Notes: generated by a model from the letters alone, not told the origin. A stretch of 64,000 nt of DNA from Flavobacterium sp. (GCF_013822155.1 NZ_PNJW01000008.1:1-64000); one strand, 5' to 3'; shown: positions 1 through 9,390, counted from the stretch's first letter. Made by a program: numbers and translations.

Positions 1-2510
1 CCTGATGGAATGGATTGTGAAAATCTATTTCCTCTCACCACTTGGTTTAAAGAAGTTAGATTAGTATCACAATTCTCCGCTCTTAAGCGTGCAGTAATAA
101 CAGCACAACTGTTCATCAAGTTACCATCACAGTTTTGATCGATACCGTCGTAGCAGATTTCTGTTGCTCCAGGGTTGATGGTTCCGTCATTATCGTCGCA
201 ATCTACCCCAAGTGTGGTCAAACTATAAAATGGGTCAAAGGTTGCTCCGTAACATACTGTAACTTGTGGAACGTCTAAATTATAACCATCACCATCAATA
301 TCAATATAGAAATCTCCGGTTTGCCATACAAGTTCATTTGTATCATCACAATCTGTACTGTTGGTCACATATCCCTCAGGTGCAGTCTCAGCTAATACTG
401 AAGAAGCTAAATTACCAAAACCATCTCCATCACTATCGGCATAGAAAGTAAATAAGTCATTACTGAAATAGATGTTATCTATAAACAAACGGAATGCTGA
501 AGTATAATTCTGCTCAATTTTTAACCCGTAAATATCGTTCAAGGCTCCTGGATAGGCTGTTAAAGGAACTCTCAATGTATTCCAACCTGCTGTAAGTGGA
601 CCTGTATTATAAAGTCTATCACTAGGTGCTAACAGAACTAAAAATAAATTAGGTCTTGGTGCATCCAAATAAATATCAATATTTAAATGTGACATTCCGG
701 TTCCTACAAGGTTCAAACGTCTTTCTCCAGCTACAGCTGGAGGACCAACTTCACCGATATCAATCAATCCCATAAAACCAAGTCCATCTATACGTAGAGC
801 AGTATTTGTTCCGTTTGGAACTTGTGTTAAAACCCTACCACCACCTGTAGACCAAAATGCTTGTCCAAGATTATAGTTAGGTACGTTCGTGTAAATTGAC
901 TGGTCACCTGTATAGAGAGAGATTACTCTATTTGAATCTCTTGCAGGAGGTATTGGCGATGGTCCCGGTTCAGGATAAGTCACCACAAAAGATGCCGAAG
1001 CAAGACCTGGTCCAAATTCACCGGGAACAGCGGCTTGATTTGCTGAAATGGTAGCGGTACCACCTCCAATTATCGTTACAACATCACCATCAATGGTTGC
1101 GATACCGGCTGGACTGATAGTGTAAGACCATGCACCTGAACTGTTTGAAGTTGGTGGTGTCAATGTAAATGGTGCATCTCCCAATACTTTAGTTGGTACT
1201 GTGAATACTCCCAGCGTTGGAGGAGCATCGGTTTCAGGTCTGTAAAAATAAATATTATCAATATAAATAGTTCTTGACGGTGGAGTAGCACCTACAGGAT
1301 TTTCAAATCTGAAAAGATTAATAGCATTAAGATTTATAGTACCTCCTGTTGGGCTAGAGGTAAAATTGGACAAAGGTATGTCTAAAGTTACCCAACCGTT
1401 TACAGGAGTATCTATGGTTAATCTTTTAGAGGCACCCGCAGAACCTAAGAAAAACCACATAGGGGTAAGATTCACAGAAAAAACATCTACTCGTACATGC
1501 GTCATTTGTGAAACATTGGTTGCAGCAAATGCTATTTGACCATTGGTAAAACCAGTGAATAATCTTGTATTGTTTCCAGAAATCTGAATATTTGAATTTG
1601 TTGTTCCACCCCAAGTAGGTGATGAAGAAACGGCATAACTATCACTAAAAAAAGAAATAACATCTTGTGTATTTCTAGTAGGTGGTGCTGGAGCGGCAGG
1701 TGGTGTTACAGTTAACGTAGCAGTAGTTGAACCTGCATAATAACTACTAGTAGCTGCCTGGTTTGCAGTGATGGTAGTAGTACCAACACCTAAAATAGTC
1801 ACAAGACCTGATGTAGAGTTAATTGTTGCTACTGCAGCATTACTACTTGTATAAGTAATAGCACCAGGACTATCTGAACTAGCAGTTGCTGTAAAAGGAG
1901 CATCTCCTAATAATTTAGGTCCAACAGTGAATGGATCAAATGTTGGATTAATAAGACATGGACCACAAGTTGAACCTCCACAATCTACACCAGTTTCATC
2001 AGCATCTTGTATACCATTAGTACATTGAGTAGCAACCCCTGGTACTATTGCTACGTCGTCAATATATACTGCAGCTGTTGTATTAACTCCCAAATTAGCC
2101 ATGTGGAAATTAAGCTGAGCATTATTATTAGTAGATGTAGCAACAAAAACATAAGAATAAGTTGTCATGGTAGTTGTTAGTGCTACAGCATTATTTCTGA
2201 ATTGATCAGTCCATATATTTGTATTTTGAATATTTACAGATATATTTCTACTTAATGCCGCACGAGCTCTAAAAGTAATAGTATAAGTTGCACCACCTAT
2301 AAATGACTTACCTGTTTGTTTCAGTTCTGTGTCCCATGGATTTCCTCCTGCATTTGGAGCACTGAACACAGCTTCTCCATTGGTTACCGTACCACCGTCA
2401 TTAAGTACCCAATTTGTTGAGCCGGCAGCAAATGTACCATTCAGTATCTGGTTTTGCGATTGTCCTAATGAAAAAGTCAGAAGGAATAATAATAAGAAAT
2501 TTTTTTTCAT
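1..2510 (-). CDS. Large secreted multidomain protein, 5' part (3' end lies beyond the window)
   Basis: The reading frame is open from ATG at 2510 to the window edge (836 full codons), so the C-terminus is missing. It begins with a signal peptide (MKKNFLLLFLL...GQSQ). Residues ~20-155 look like a carbohydrate-binding-type jelly roll (NGTFAAGSTNW). A Cys-rich motif (CTNGIQD...DCGG) is at ~163-185. An Ig-like/Big_2-like segment follows at ~190-270. Two copies of a domain beginning VISFFSD / VISLYTG and ending DNIYF follow, separated by a second Ig-like stretch. After these come MopE-type Asp-rich motifs (DSDGDGFG, DIDGDGY, CDDNDGTINPGA). The composition resembles flavobacterial secreted polysaccharide-binding or degrading enzymes. 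No catalytic domain is visible here, and a T9SS sorting domain would be expected beyond the edge. Surface location is inferred. Confidence 0.85.
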   Translation of the reverse strand, partial: MKKNFLLLFLLTFSLGQSQNQILNGTFAAGSTNWVLNDGGTVTNGEAVFSAPNAGGNPWDTELKQTGKSFIGGATYTITFRARAALSRNISVNIQNTNIWTDQFRNNAVALTTTMTTYSYVFVATSTNNNAQLNFHMANLGVNTTAAVYIDDVAIVPGVATQCTNGIQDADETGVDCGGSTCGPCLINPTFDPFTVGPKLLGDAPFTATASSDSPGAITYTSSNAAVATINSTSGLVTILGVGTTTITANQAATSSYYAGSTTATLTVTPPAAPAPPTRNTQDVISFFSDSYAVSSSPTWGGTTNSNIQISGNNTRLFTGFTNGQIAFAATNVSQMTHVRVDVFSVNLTPMWFFLGSAGASKRLTIDTPVNGWVTLDIPLSNFTSSPTGGTINLNAINLFRFENPVGATPPSRTIYIDNIYFYRPETDAPPTLGVFTVPTKVLGDAPFTLTPPTSNSSGAWSYTISPAGIATIDGDVVTIIGGGTATISANQAAVPGEFGPGLASASFVVTYPEPGPSPIPPARDSNRVISLYTGDQSIYTNVPNYNLGQAFWSTGGGRVLTQVPNGTNTALRIDGLGFMGLIDIGEVGPPAVAGERRLNLVGTGMSHLNIDIYLDAPRPNLFLVLLAPSDRLYNTGPLTAGWNTLRVPLTAYPGALNDIYGLKIEQNYTSAFRLFIDNIYFSNDLFTFYADSDGDGFGNLASSVLAETAPEGYVTNSTDCDDTNELVWQTGDFYIDIDGDGYNLDVPQVTVCYGATFDPFYSLTTLGVDCDDNDGTINPGATEICYDGIDQNCDGNLMNSCAVITARLRAENCDTNLTSLNQVVRGNRFSQSIPS

Positions 2511-3019
2511 AATTGTTTAAAATTATAGTTAATAAAAGTTTTGTTTGAAGTAGGAAATCAAATCTATTACTTTAATTTTTTTGATGGATAAAATTAGAGT
2601 ATACAAAAACTATACATGACAATTATTTATACTAGTGGAATGCAAAGTACAATGATTGCTAATGTTTTATTATATAATATTGATTTTCAGATAGTGTAAT
2701 AGCATCCATTTATGGGCAATGTTGAGTTGTTGTATAGGTAAATTGAGTTGTTTTACATCAATTACATCGTTATAGTTGGTGATTTTATAATTTAATTATA
2801 CTAAAAATAGCGTTTGTGTAAAATTTTGAAGTTATTTTTAAGAATTAGATAAAATTAATATTGATAAAATATTTAATAATTCAGTAAGGATTTTATACTA
2901 TATTGTAATAAAAAATGCTGATTTAATAATTGTTTGGATTTGTAAAGCAATTTTTATGAATAAATTATTCGTAAAACTAATTTATTTTGAAATTCAAGAA
3001 TCATAAAGATAACTTAAGC
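2511..3019. other. AT-rich intergenic region between divergent genes
   Basis: About 500 bases with no convincing ORF. It holds the leader and probable -7 box of the minus-strand secreted protein at the left end and leads into the promoter of the ABC ATPase at the right end. The middle (about 2600-2990) is AT-rich with stop codons in every frame. No tRNA-like fold, strong hairpin or repeat was recognised. Confidence 0.6.
2559..2566 (-). promoter_or_regulatory. Bacteroidetes -7 box (TAGATTTG) for the large secreted protein
   Basis: The minus strand reads TAGATTTG, matching TAnnTTTG, 48 bases before the ATG at 2510. No convincing TTG -33 element was seen at the usual distance. Confidence 0.5.
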
Positions 3020-3027
3020 TAAATTTG
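3020..3027 (+). promoter_or_regulatory. -7 box TAAATTTG deciding the start of the ABC ATPase gene
   Basis: TAAATTTG followed by CAC matches the Bacteroidetes -7 consensus. The TTG inside it (3025) is in frame with the gene and could be mistaken for a start codon. Transcription should begin a few bases downstream, so ATG 3043 is the real start. Confidence 0.65.
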
Positions 3028-3042
3028 CACCAATATATTTTT

Positions 3043-3975
3043 ATGTTACTTATTCAAAACATTGCTTTTTCTTACTTGAAGGAAACAACCATTCAAAACT
3101 GTACTTTTTCGCTTGAAAAAGGAAATAATCTTGCTATTATTGGTGAAAGTGGTTGTGGGAAAAGTACGCTTTTAAAACTCATTTATGGCTTATATGATTT
3201 GGATGAAGGACAAATATTTTGGAATAATTCAGCGGTTTTAGGGCCAAAATTTAATCTTATTCCCGGAATGCCCTATATGAAATATTTGGCTCAGGATTTC
3301 GATTTGATGCCTTTTATAACTGTTGCTGAAAATATAGGAAAGTACCTTTCAAATTTTTATCCGGAAGAAAAAAAAGAGCGGATTTCTGAATTGTTGGAGA
3401 TTGTTGAAATGACCGAATTTGCAACTGTCAAAGCCAAATTTTTAAGTGGTGGGCAAATGCAACGCGTGGCTTTGGCTCGTGTTTTGGCTTTGGAACCGGA
3501 AGTATTATTGTTAGACGAGCCTTTCAGCCATATCGATAATTTTAGAAAAAATAGTTTGCGTCGTAAATTGTTTTCCTATTTGAAAGAGAAAAAAATTACC
3601 ACTATTGTAGCCACACACGATAGTACTGATGTTTTGTCTTTTGCTGATGATGTTTTGGTAATGAAAAAGGGACAAATTTGCACTCAAGGCAGTCCAAATG
3701 AATTGTATATAAATCCACAATCAAAATATGTTGCTTCACTTTTTGGTGATGTAAATGAAATTCCCGGTTTTTATTTTAACGAAAAAGCAATTCAGTATTT
3801 ATTTCCGCATCAATTAATTGTAGTAGAACATTCTAATTTAAAAGTTATTGTAGTAAATAGCTATTTTAGAGGTAGTCATTATTTAATTGAAGCATCTTCA
3901 GAAAATGGAATCTTGTTTTTTGAGAGCGAAATTAAGTTGGAAAAAGATCATTTGGTTTATTTAAATAAAAAATAA
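3043..3975 (+). CDS. ABC transporter ATP-binding protein
   Basis: A 310-residue cytoplasmic ATPase that would energise import or export by an ABC transporter. Seen in order: Walker A GESGCGKST, a Q-loop region (AQDFDLMPF), signature LSGGQMQRVALAR, Walker B VLLLDEPF, and the H-loop ATHD. The final ~75 residues after the nucleotide-binding domain look like a TOBE-type extension, as in PotA/FbpC-like import ATPases. No permease or binding protein lies beside it, so it is an orphan ATPase of unknown substrate. ATG 3043 is preferred over the TTG at 3025, because that TTG lies inside the -7 promoter box. It has its own promoter and is convergent with the S9 peptidase gene. Confidence 0.9.
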   Translation: MLLIQNIAFSYLKETTIQNCTFSLEKGNNLAIIGESGCGKSTLLKLIYGLYDLDEGQIFWNNSAVLGPKFNLIPGMPYMKYLAQDFDLMPFITVAENIGKYLSNFYPEEKKERISELLEIVEMTEFATVKAKFLSGGQMQRVALARVLALEPEVLLLDEPFSHIDNFRKNSLRRKLFSYLKEKKITTIVATHDSTDVLSFADDVLVMKKGQICTQGSPNELYINPQSKYVASLFGDVNEIPGFYFNEKAIQYLFPHQLIVVEHSNLKVIVVNSYFRGSHYLIEASSENGILFFESEIKLEKDHLVYLNKK

Positions 3976-4003
3976 ACCCCAAAATTTATCAATTTCAGGG
4001 TTA
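3974..4003 (-). terminator. Probable terminator for the S9 peptidase gene
   Basis: On the minus strand an imperfect stem (AACCC-tg-AAATT / AATTT-tg-GGGTT) around a GATA loop is followed by a T-rich run. It lies ~30 bases past the peptidase stop and overlaps the end of the convergent ABC ATPase gene. Confidence 0.5.
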
Positions 4004-4033
4004 ATCTATTGTGTTTTTTCTATATTCTTAAAA

Positions 4034-6439
4034 CTAATTCTTCAAATATTTTTCTAAAAATTGATCTTGTTCCCAAAGTAAATGAAGAATATTTTCTTTT
4101 GCAGCATATCCATGACTTTCTTTCGGTAAAATCACCATGCGAACGGGAGCTCCTAAATTTTTCAACGCTTGAAAATAACGTTCCGTTTGCAAAGTAAACG
4201 TTCCCGGATTATTATCAGCTTCGCCGTGAGTTAATAATAAAGGTGTTTTCATTTTATTGGCATTCATAAAGGGCGACATAGTGTTATAAACTTCAGGAAC
4301 ATCCCAATAATTTCGTTGTTCACTTTGAAATCCAAATGGCGTTAAGGTTCTGTTGTAGGCACCGCTGCGGGCAATTCCACAGGCAAATAAGTTCGAATGG
4401 GTCAATAAATTTGCCGTCATAAAAGCTCCGTAAGAATGTCCGCCAACCGCTACTTTTTTACGGTTGATATACCCCAATTTATCTACGGCATCTATCGCTG
4501 CTTCAGCATTGGCAACTAATTGTTCGATGAAGGTGTCGTTTGGTTCCGTTGTTCCTTCTCCAATAATTGGGAAAGAAGCATTGTCTAATACAACATAGCC
4601 TCTTGTAACCCAATAAACAAAAGAGCCATAGTTAGGAAAGGTAAATTGATTTTCATTTTTATCGCTTTGTCCCGCTGATTTTTTGTCTTTATATTCAGCT
4701 GGATAGGCCCAAATTAAGAGCGGAAGTTTTTCTTTTTTAACTTTGTCATAACCAATAGGAAGGTATAACGTTCCTGAAAGCTCTACACCATCTTTCCGTT
4801 GGTATTTTATCACTTCTTTGTACACGTTTTTGATACTTTCAAATGGATTTTTAAAGTTTGTAATTTGTGTTAATTTTCCTTTTGATTTTATATTTCTGAA
4901 GTAATAATTAGGAAATTCATTTTTTGATTGAATCATAACCAATGCTTCCCCTTTTTTGACATCTTCCATCGATAAAATATCTTCCTTTTTATATTTATAG
5001 GTAGATTGATATAAACGTTTTGTTTTTAAAGTGGATAAGTTCAGCTCATCTATGAAAGGAAATTGGCCTTCTTTAGTAAATCCTTTTCCAATTAAATAAG
5101 CGTTATTGTTTTCTAAAACTAAAACATATTTTCCATACTGATTTTTTTTAGTTTCAAAATCACCCGGGTCTGCATAAATATCCTGATAATTTCTATCCGA
5201 TATAACTTTTGGAGAAAGCATTGGGCTAGATGGATTGATTAAATATGTTTTCATGTTTCTGGTGTCGTACCATTGATCATAAACTATGGCAGTTGTATCA
5301 TCACCCCATTCAATTCCGGAAAAACGTTGTTGGGTTTTCACTAATGAAGTTGGATTGGATGAAAAAGGGGCATCCCATAAAAAAATTTCATCTCTGAAAT
5401 CTACTTTATTAGCCTGATCACCTTCGTCTAATGCTTCAACAAAATATAAAGTTGCCGGTTTGTCAGTTCTCCAAGTCATATTTCTTTTTCCTTTTCGAAC
5501 AGAAGAGAATCCTTTTGGAATGATTTCAGAAAGAGGCACTTCGTTAACAACTTTAATTTCATTTCCGGTTTTGTCATAAACAACTGTTTTTTGAGGAAAT
5601 CTGCTTAAAGGTACAATATAGGAAAAGGGTCTTTGAATCGTTGAAATCATTATGTAATTTCCATCGGGCGAAATGCTTTCTCCGGAATACATATCAGCTT
5701 TTTTGAATAACGTGGCTTTTCCATTCACTGAAATTTTATATAATTCGGAGGTAACCAATGTTTCAAAATTTTGTTCATCAAGGGGGTTTTTCAACAAATC
5801 CTGGTAGGTTCTGTTTTGAGAAACATTTCCATCACTAGTGGAAACCGTAGGACCGGTTGGTAAATCTTTTTTAACATCAATTAAGGCAGGACGATTTTGA
5901 ACTAACATTCGAACTAAAATAGATTCACTGTCAGCAAACCAACTAAATGGATTCCCCATGTTTGCATTAACAATTGCCTCGGTTAATTTAGTCGCCTGAG
6001 CTGAAACAACATCAATAATCCAAAGTTCGACTCCTGTATTTGTAGTGTGTGAAAAGGCAATTTTCTTTTGATTAGGTGCCATTGAAAGGTTGCTTATTTT
6101 CGGGTTTTCCGGTAAACCTTTGACTTGAATTTCATCTTTATCAGCAATTTTTCGCAATTTCAGGTTGTTAACATAAGTAACAGTACTTGAAATATTTGTA
6201 ACAGGATTAATGCGAAGTCCGCCTAAACGCATTTCTTCTTGATTCAATTCATCCAATGTTTTATAAGTACTTCTGTAGGACAACAACATGTATTCTTTAT
6301 TGGTATCCATGTTGACCGTTGGAGCTCTTTCGTAATCAGCCAAATCCAAAATTTCTTTGGGAGGTTTTTGATAGGTTAAATTTTCCTGAGCTGAAACAAA
6401 ATAGCTCACTAAAAGAAACAGAAGTAATTGAATTTTCAT
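4034..6439 (-). CDS. Secreted S9 family peptidase (glutamyl endopeptidase-like, S9D)
   Basis: 801 residues, with a signal peptide (MKIQLLLFLLVSYFVSAQ) that points to the periplasm or cell surface. The first ~530 residues have the character of the non-catalytic beta-propeller of the prolyl oligopeptidase family, including WSFADS-like and SPDGNY blade motifs. The C-terminal third is an alpha/beta hydrolase. The nucleophile is Ser669 in GGHSYGAF. The likely acid is Asp742 in HGEADNNPG, and the base is His776 in ESHGYAAKE. The C-terminal motif (ESHGY...LLWEQD) resembles plant chloroplast glutamyl endopeptidase, which places it in S9D by recollection of that family. It probably degrades peptides. 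It is monocistronic and convergent with the ABC ATPase gene. Confidence 0.92.
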   Translation of the reverse strand: MKIQLLLFLLVSYFVSAQENLTYQKPPKEILDLADYERAPTVNMDTNKEYMLLSYRSTYKTLDELNQEEMRLGGLRINPVTNISSTVTYVNNLKLRKIADKDEIQVKGLPENPKISNLSMAPNQKKIAFSHTTNTGVELWIIDVVSAQATKLTEAIVNANMGNPFSWFADSESILVRMLVQNRPALIDVKKDLPTGPTVSTSDGNVSQNRTYQDLLKNPLDEQNFETLVTSELYKISVNGKATLFKKADMYSGESISPDGNYIMISTIQRPFSYIVPLSRFPQKTVVYDKTGNEIKVVNEVPLSEIIPKGFSSVRKGKRNMTWRTDKPATLYFVEALDEGDQANKVDFRDEIFLWDAPFSSNPTSLVKTQQRFSGIEWGDDTTAIVYDQWYDTRNMKTYLINPSSPMLSPKVISDRNYQDIYADPGDFETKKNQYGKYVLVLENNNAYLIGKGFTKEGQFPFIDELNLSTLKTKRLYQSTYKYKKEDILSMEDVKKGEALVMIQSKNEFPNYYFRNIKSKGKLTQITNFKNPFESIKNVYKEVIKYQRKDGVELSGTLYLPIGYDKVKKEKLPLLIWAYPAEYKDKKSAGQSDKNENQFTFPNYGSFVYWVTRGYVVLDNASFPIIGEGTTEPNDTFIEQLVANAEAAIDAVDKLGYINRKKVAVGGHSYGAFMTANLLTHSNLFACGIARSGAYNRTLTPFGFQSEQRNYWDVPEVYNTMSPFMNANKMKTPLLLTHGEADNNPGTFTLQTERYFQALKNLGAPVRMVILPKESHGYAAKENILHLLWEQDQFLEKYLKN

Positions 6440-6537
6440 AAAGAGTAAGTTTGAAATATTTGTGCACTAAAAATAGCACATAATAAATCCAAACTTCTAA
6501 AAAATCTGTTAAAATAGGGAAGAAGTAGAAGCGAGTA

Positions 6538-7164
6538 TTATTCTTTTACTACAATAAGTGATGCTTTAGCTCCGGTCGCTAAATTCCAAATGTCGGACAT
6601 AATTACATTTCCAAATTCGTCCTGAACCGCAAATTGAGCAGTATTTGGACCGGATTCTCCTTGATTTAATGCTAAAAATTCAAGATTATTAAATCCGGGT
6701 TGAAGTTCTATAAAGTAGACTTTGAATGATTCTGTTAAGTAAACACTGCTTTGAACTAATTTATCATTGAGGTAAATGCTAACTCGGTCACCATCAACCG
6801 CTTCATGATCTCGGCACATTACTTTAATGAATTTTGATTTACTTCTAAAATCACCAAAATATTTACCTCGTTTATATTCTTCTTTCATTTCAACTTCACC
6901 TGTGAGGTAATTTGGTTTTACCTCAAATTTTTTCTCCATCAGACCATAATTTTGAGTTAGGTCAATTTTTTTTTCTTCTCGTAGAGGTGTTGTATTAGGT
7001 TCAGGGGAAGGCGTACTTTTTGGTGCGAATAGTGAACTTCCGGTTGTGCTTGGTGTCACTCCAAAATTGCCACCAAATGAAGTTGACTTATTTGTATTGT
7101 CAAATTGTGCCTGGGTTACAGGAACCAAAATAAAATAAAATAAAACAGGCAGTATAAATCTCAT
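6538..7164 (-). CDS. Secreted protein of unknown function
   Basis: 208 residues. The N-terminus is a signal peptide ending VTQAQ. A Ser/Thr/Pro/Asn-rich low-complexity linker follows (~22-62). The C-terminal ~110 residues look like a single beta-rich domain (YLNDKLVQ, FNNLEFLALNQGESGPNTAQF). No lipobox, sorting signal or catalytic motif was seen. The fold reads like a small beta-sandwich, but I do not recognise a characterised family. It has its own promoter (TATATTTG at 7182-7189). A periplasmic or surface location is inferred from the signal peptide only. Confidence 0.75.
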   Translation of the reverse strand: MRFILPVLFYFILVPVTQAQFDNTNKSTSFGGNFGVTPSTTGSSLFAPKSTPSPEPNTTPLREEKKIDLTQNYGLMEKKFEVKPNYLTGEVEMKEEYKRGKYFGDFRSKSKFIKVMCRDHEAVDGDRVSIYLNDKLVQSSVYLTESFKVYFIELQPGFNNLEFLALNQGESGPNTAQFAVQDEFGNVIMSDIWNLATGAKASLIVVKE

Positions 7165-7181
7165 GGTAATAAATTTCGTTT

Positions 7182-7189
7182 CAAATATA
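7182..7189 (-). promoter_or_regulatory. -7 box TATATTTG of the secreted unknown protein
   Basis: The minus strand reads TATATTTG, 17 bases before the ATG at 7164, matching TAnnTTTG. Confidence 0.6.
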
Positions 7190-7334
7190 CTAGTTAGACA
7201 TTAATCAGGCTCTTAACAAAATGCTAAATGTAAATTATATTTAACAATAAGGGTGCCAAATAACAAGAAGAAGTTGTTATTTTGTTTATAATTAAAAACA
7301 AAGTCATTTTTAGCGATACTTTTTAAAAGATTGC

Positions 7335-7342
7335 TAAATTTG
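7335..7342 (+). promoter_or_regulatory. -7 box TAAATTTG of the fabH-like gene
   Basis: TAAATTTG lies 29 bases upstream of the ATG at 7372 and matches the Bacteroidetes consensus. Confidence 0.6.
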
Positions 7343-7371
7343 TGTAACTAATTTTATTAAAAAAGCAAAAT

Positions 7372-8382
7372 ATGTATCATTCAAAAATAGCCGGATTAGG
7401 ATTTTATGTGCCTGAAAATGTAGTGACCAACGATGATTTGTCAAAATTAATGGATACAAATGATGAATGGATTCAGGAGCGAACCGGAATAAAAGAACGC
7501 AGACATGTTCAAAGAGGTGATGGTAACTCAACAACATCGATGGGTGTTAAGGCCGCTCAAATAGCTATAGAAAGATCAGGTGTGGCAAAAGAGGATATTG
7601 ATTTTATTGTTTTTGCCACTTTAAGTCCGGATTATTATTTTCCCGGTCCGGGTGTTTTAGTGCAACGTGATTTGGGTTTAAACACGATTGGAGCTTTGGA
7701 TGTTCGAAATCAATGTTCCGGTTTTGTTTATGCTGTTTCTGTTGCGGACCAATATATAAAAACAGGAATGTACAAAAACATTTTAGTGATAGGCTCTGAA
7801 TTGCAATCGTATGGATTAGACATGACTGACAGAGGAAGAGGTGTTTCCGTTATTTTTGGTGATGGGGCAGGAGCAGCAATACTTTCCAGAGAGGAAGATT
7901 TAACCAGCGGAATTCTTTCAACTCATTTACATTCTGAAGGAATTCATGCAGAAGAATTAGCTGTTGTTGCACCCGGAATGGGGAAACGCTGGGTGACTGA
8001 TATTATTAAAGATAATGATCCTAATGATGAAAGTTATTATCCCTACATGAATGGGCAATTTGTATTTAAAAATGCAGTTGTTCGATTTAGTGAAGTAATT
8101 AATGAAGGCTTGCAAGTGAATAATTTAGCAGTTTCTGATATTAATTTATTGATTCCTCATCAAGCTAATTTGAGGATTTCCCAATTCATTCAACACAAAT
8201 TTAAATTATCAGATGAGCAAGTATTTAATAATATTCAAAAATACGGAAATACGACTGCGGCTTCTATTCCAATTGCTTTGACGGAAGCATGGGAACAAGG
8301 TAAAATTAAAAAAGGAGACATTGTTGTTTTAGCAGCATTTGGAAGTGGTTTTACTTGGGGAAGTGTCATAATTAAATGGTAA
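7372..8382 (+). CDS. 3-oxoacyl-ACP synthase III family (FabH-like)
   Basis: 336 residues, the usual length for KAS III. This thiolase-fold condensing enzyme joins an acyl-CoA primer to malonyl-ACP. The family triad is present: Cys115 in NQCSGF, His263 in PHQANLR and Asn293 in YGNTTAAS. The glycine-rich C-terminus (AAFGSGFTWG) is also typical. The gene stands outside the usual plsX-fabH context and is followed by a fatty acid hydroxylase, so it may be a second KAS III with a specialised primer (for example branched-chain or for an unusual envelope lipid) rather than the housekeeping copy. That specialisation is inference. It has its own promoter, with ATG 29 bases after the -7 box. Confidence 0.93.
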   Translation: MYHSKIAGLGFYVPENVVTNDDLSKLMDTNDEWIQERTGIKERRHVQRGDGNSTTSMGVKAAQIAIERSGVAKEDIDFIVFATLSPDYYFPGPGVLVQRDLGLNTIGALDVRNQCSGFVYAVSVADQYIKTGMYKNILVIGSELQSYGLDMTDRGRGVSVIFGDGAGAAILSREEDLTSGILSTHLHSEGIHAEELAVVAPGMGKRWVTDIIKDNDPNDESYYPYMNGQFVFKNAVVRFSEVINEGLQVNNLAVSDINLLIPHQANLRISQFIQHKFKLSDEQVFNNIQKYGNTTAASIPIALTEAWEQGKIKKGDIVVLAAFGSGFTWGSVIIKW

Positions 8383-8433
8383 AATAAATGTAAAATATTA
8401 TTGTAGCAATATTCTTTGTTAAAGACTTTTTTA

Positions 8434-8441
8434 TATTTTTG
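8434..8441 (+). promoter_or_regulatory. -7 box TATTTTTG of the fatty acid hydroxylase gene
   Basis: TATTTTTG lies 37 bases before ATG 8479. It falls downstream of the in-frame TTG at 8416, which argues against that longer start. Confidence 0.55.
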
Positions 8442-8478
8442 TTTTAAATTTACATGTTATTTTAAACTTTTTATTAAA

Positions 8479-9147
8479 ATGAAACCCAAGAGAGTTCAGC
8501 ACACGGGTCAAGCCAGACTTTTTGAAAGTGATATTCTAGAAATGTTGACAAAAACAAACCCCGGAATTATTTGGGGAGTTTATATTCCAATACTAAGTTA
8601 TATACTTTTTAGGGCTAATCAAGTTTATGGATTAGAAATAAAAACCATTGTATTGTTGTTTTTTGCAGGAATGATTTATTGGACTTTTTTTGAATATATT
8701 GCTCACCGATTTCTTTTTCATATGGTTAGTGATAATTTAAAAACACAAAAAGTAGCTTATATTTTGCATGGAAATCATCATGAATATCCACGCGACAGAC
8801 AACGATTATTTATGCCTTTGGTTCCCAGTTTGATTTTAGCAACGATCTTATTTTTATTCCACTATCTTTTTTTAGGCAAATATAATTGGGCTTTTTTTCC
8901 GGGATTTATGATTGGTTATCTTTCCTATGCCTCGATGCATTATGCCATTCATGCTTTTGATCCTCCCTTTAAATTTATGCAACCTTTGTGGAGAAATCAT
9001 CAATTGCATCATTATAAAGATGAACATTTGGGTTTTGGTGTGAGTAATACTTTTTGGGACCGTGTTTTTGGAACTATGTTTGATTTAACTAAAAACAAAC
9101 AAGACAAGGAAAAAGTAAAAGAGTTAATGTTTGATAAAGAGAATTAA
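8479..9147 (+). CDS. Membrane fatty acid hydroxylase (FA2H-like, sterol desaturase superfamily)
   Basis: 222 residues from ATG 8479, a start supported by the promoter box just upstream. It is an integral membrane di-iron oxygenase with hydrophobic segments at about 33-52, 54-75 and 117-155. The histidine clusters are HRFLFH, HGNHHEYP, MHYAIH and NHQLHHY, spaced as in eukaryotic fatty acid 2-hydroxylase (FA2H/Scs7). Those enzymes hydroxylate sphingolipid acyl chains at the alpha carbon. Many Bacteroidetes make 2-hydroxy fatty acids in sphingolipids or sulfonolipids, so this gene could supply that step, but the substrate is inferred. It lies 96 bases after the KAS III gene with its own promoter, and is closed by a strong terminator. 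Confidence 0.88.
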   Translation: MKPKRVQHTGQARLFESDILEMLTKTNPGIIWGVYIPILSYILFRANQVYGLEIKTIVLLFFAGMIYWTFFEYIAHRFLFHMVSDNLKTQKVAYILHGNHHEYPRDRQRLFMPLVPSLILATILFLFHYLFLGKYNWAFFPGFMIGYLSYASMHYAIHAFDPPFKFMQPLWRNHQLHHYKDEHLGFGVSNTFWDRVFGTMFDLTKNKQDKEKVKELMFDKEN

Positions 9148-9152
9148 AATAG

Positions 9153-9188
9153 AAGCCGTCTAAATAATAATTTTAGGCGGCTTTTTTT
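9153..9188 (+). terminator. Rho-independent terminator after the fatty acid hydroxylase
   Basis: A 12-bp stem (AAGCCGTCTAAA / TTTAGGCGGCTT, one G-T pair) with a 7-base loop is followed by a run of T, six bases past the stop codon. Confidence 0.9.
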
Positions 9189-9331
9189 ATGAGTATTAAA
9201 ATTAACTTACTCTTGTTTGTTGTCTTTTCTATTCGTTAGTCATAATAATTGACAATTAAATGAAAGATAACTTTAATTTGCAGAAAGATTATATAACCAA
9301 AAGTAAACAAATAGATTAAAATGTTATAGGT

Positions 9332-9362
9332 AAAAAAAAAGACCTTCACGTGGAAGGTCTTT
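9332..9362 (-). terminator. Rho-independent terminator of the T9SS type B repeat protein
   Basis: On the minus strand AAAGACCTTC / GAAGGTCTTT form a 10-bp stem around a 5-base loop, followed by a run of T. It lies ~30 bases past the stop at 9391. Confidence 0.88.
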
Positions 9363-9390
9363 AATTTCTAAACAACAAAACAATATAAAA

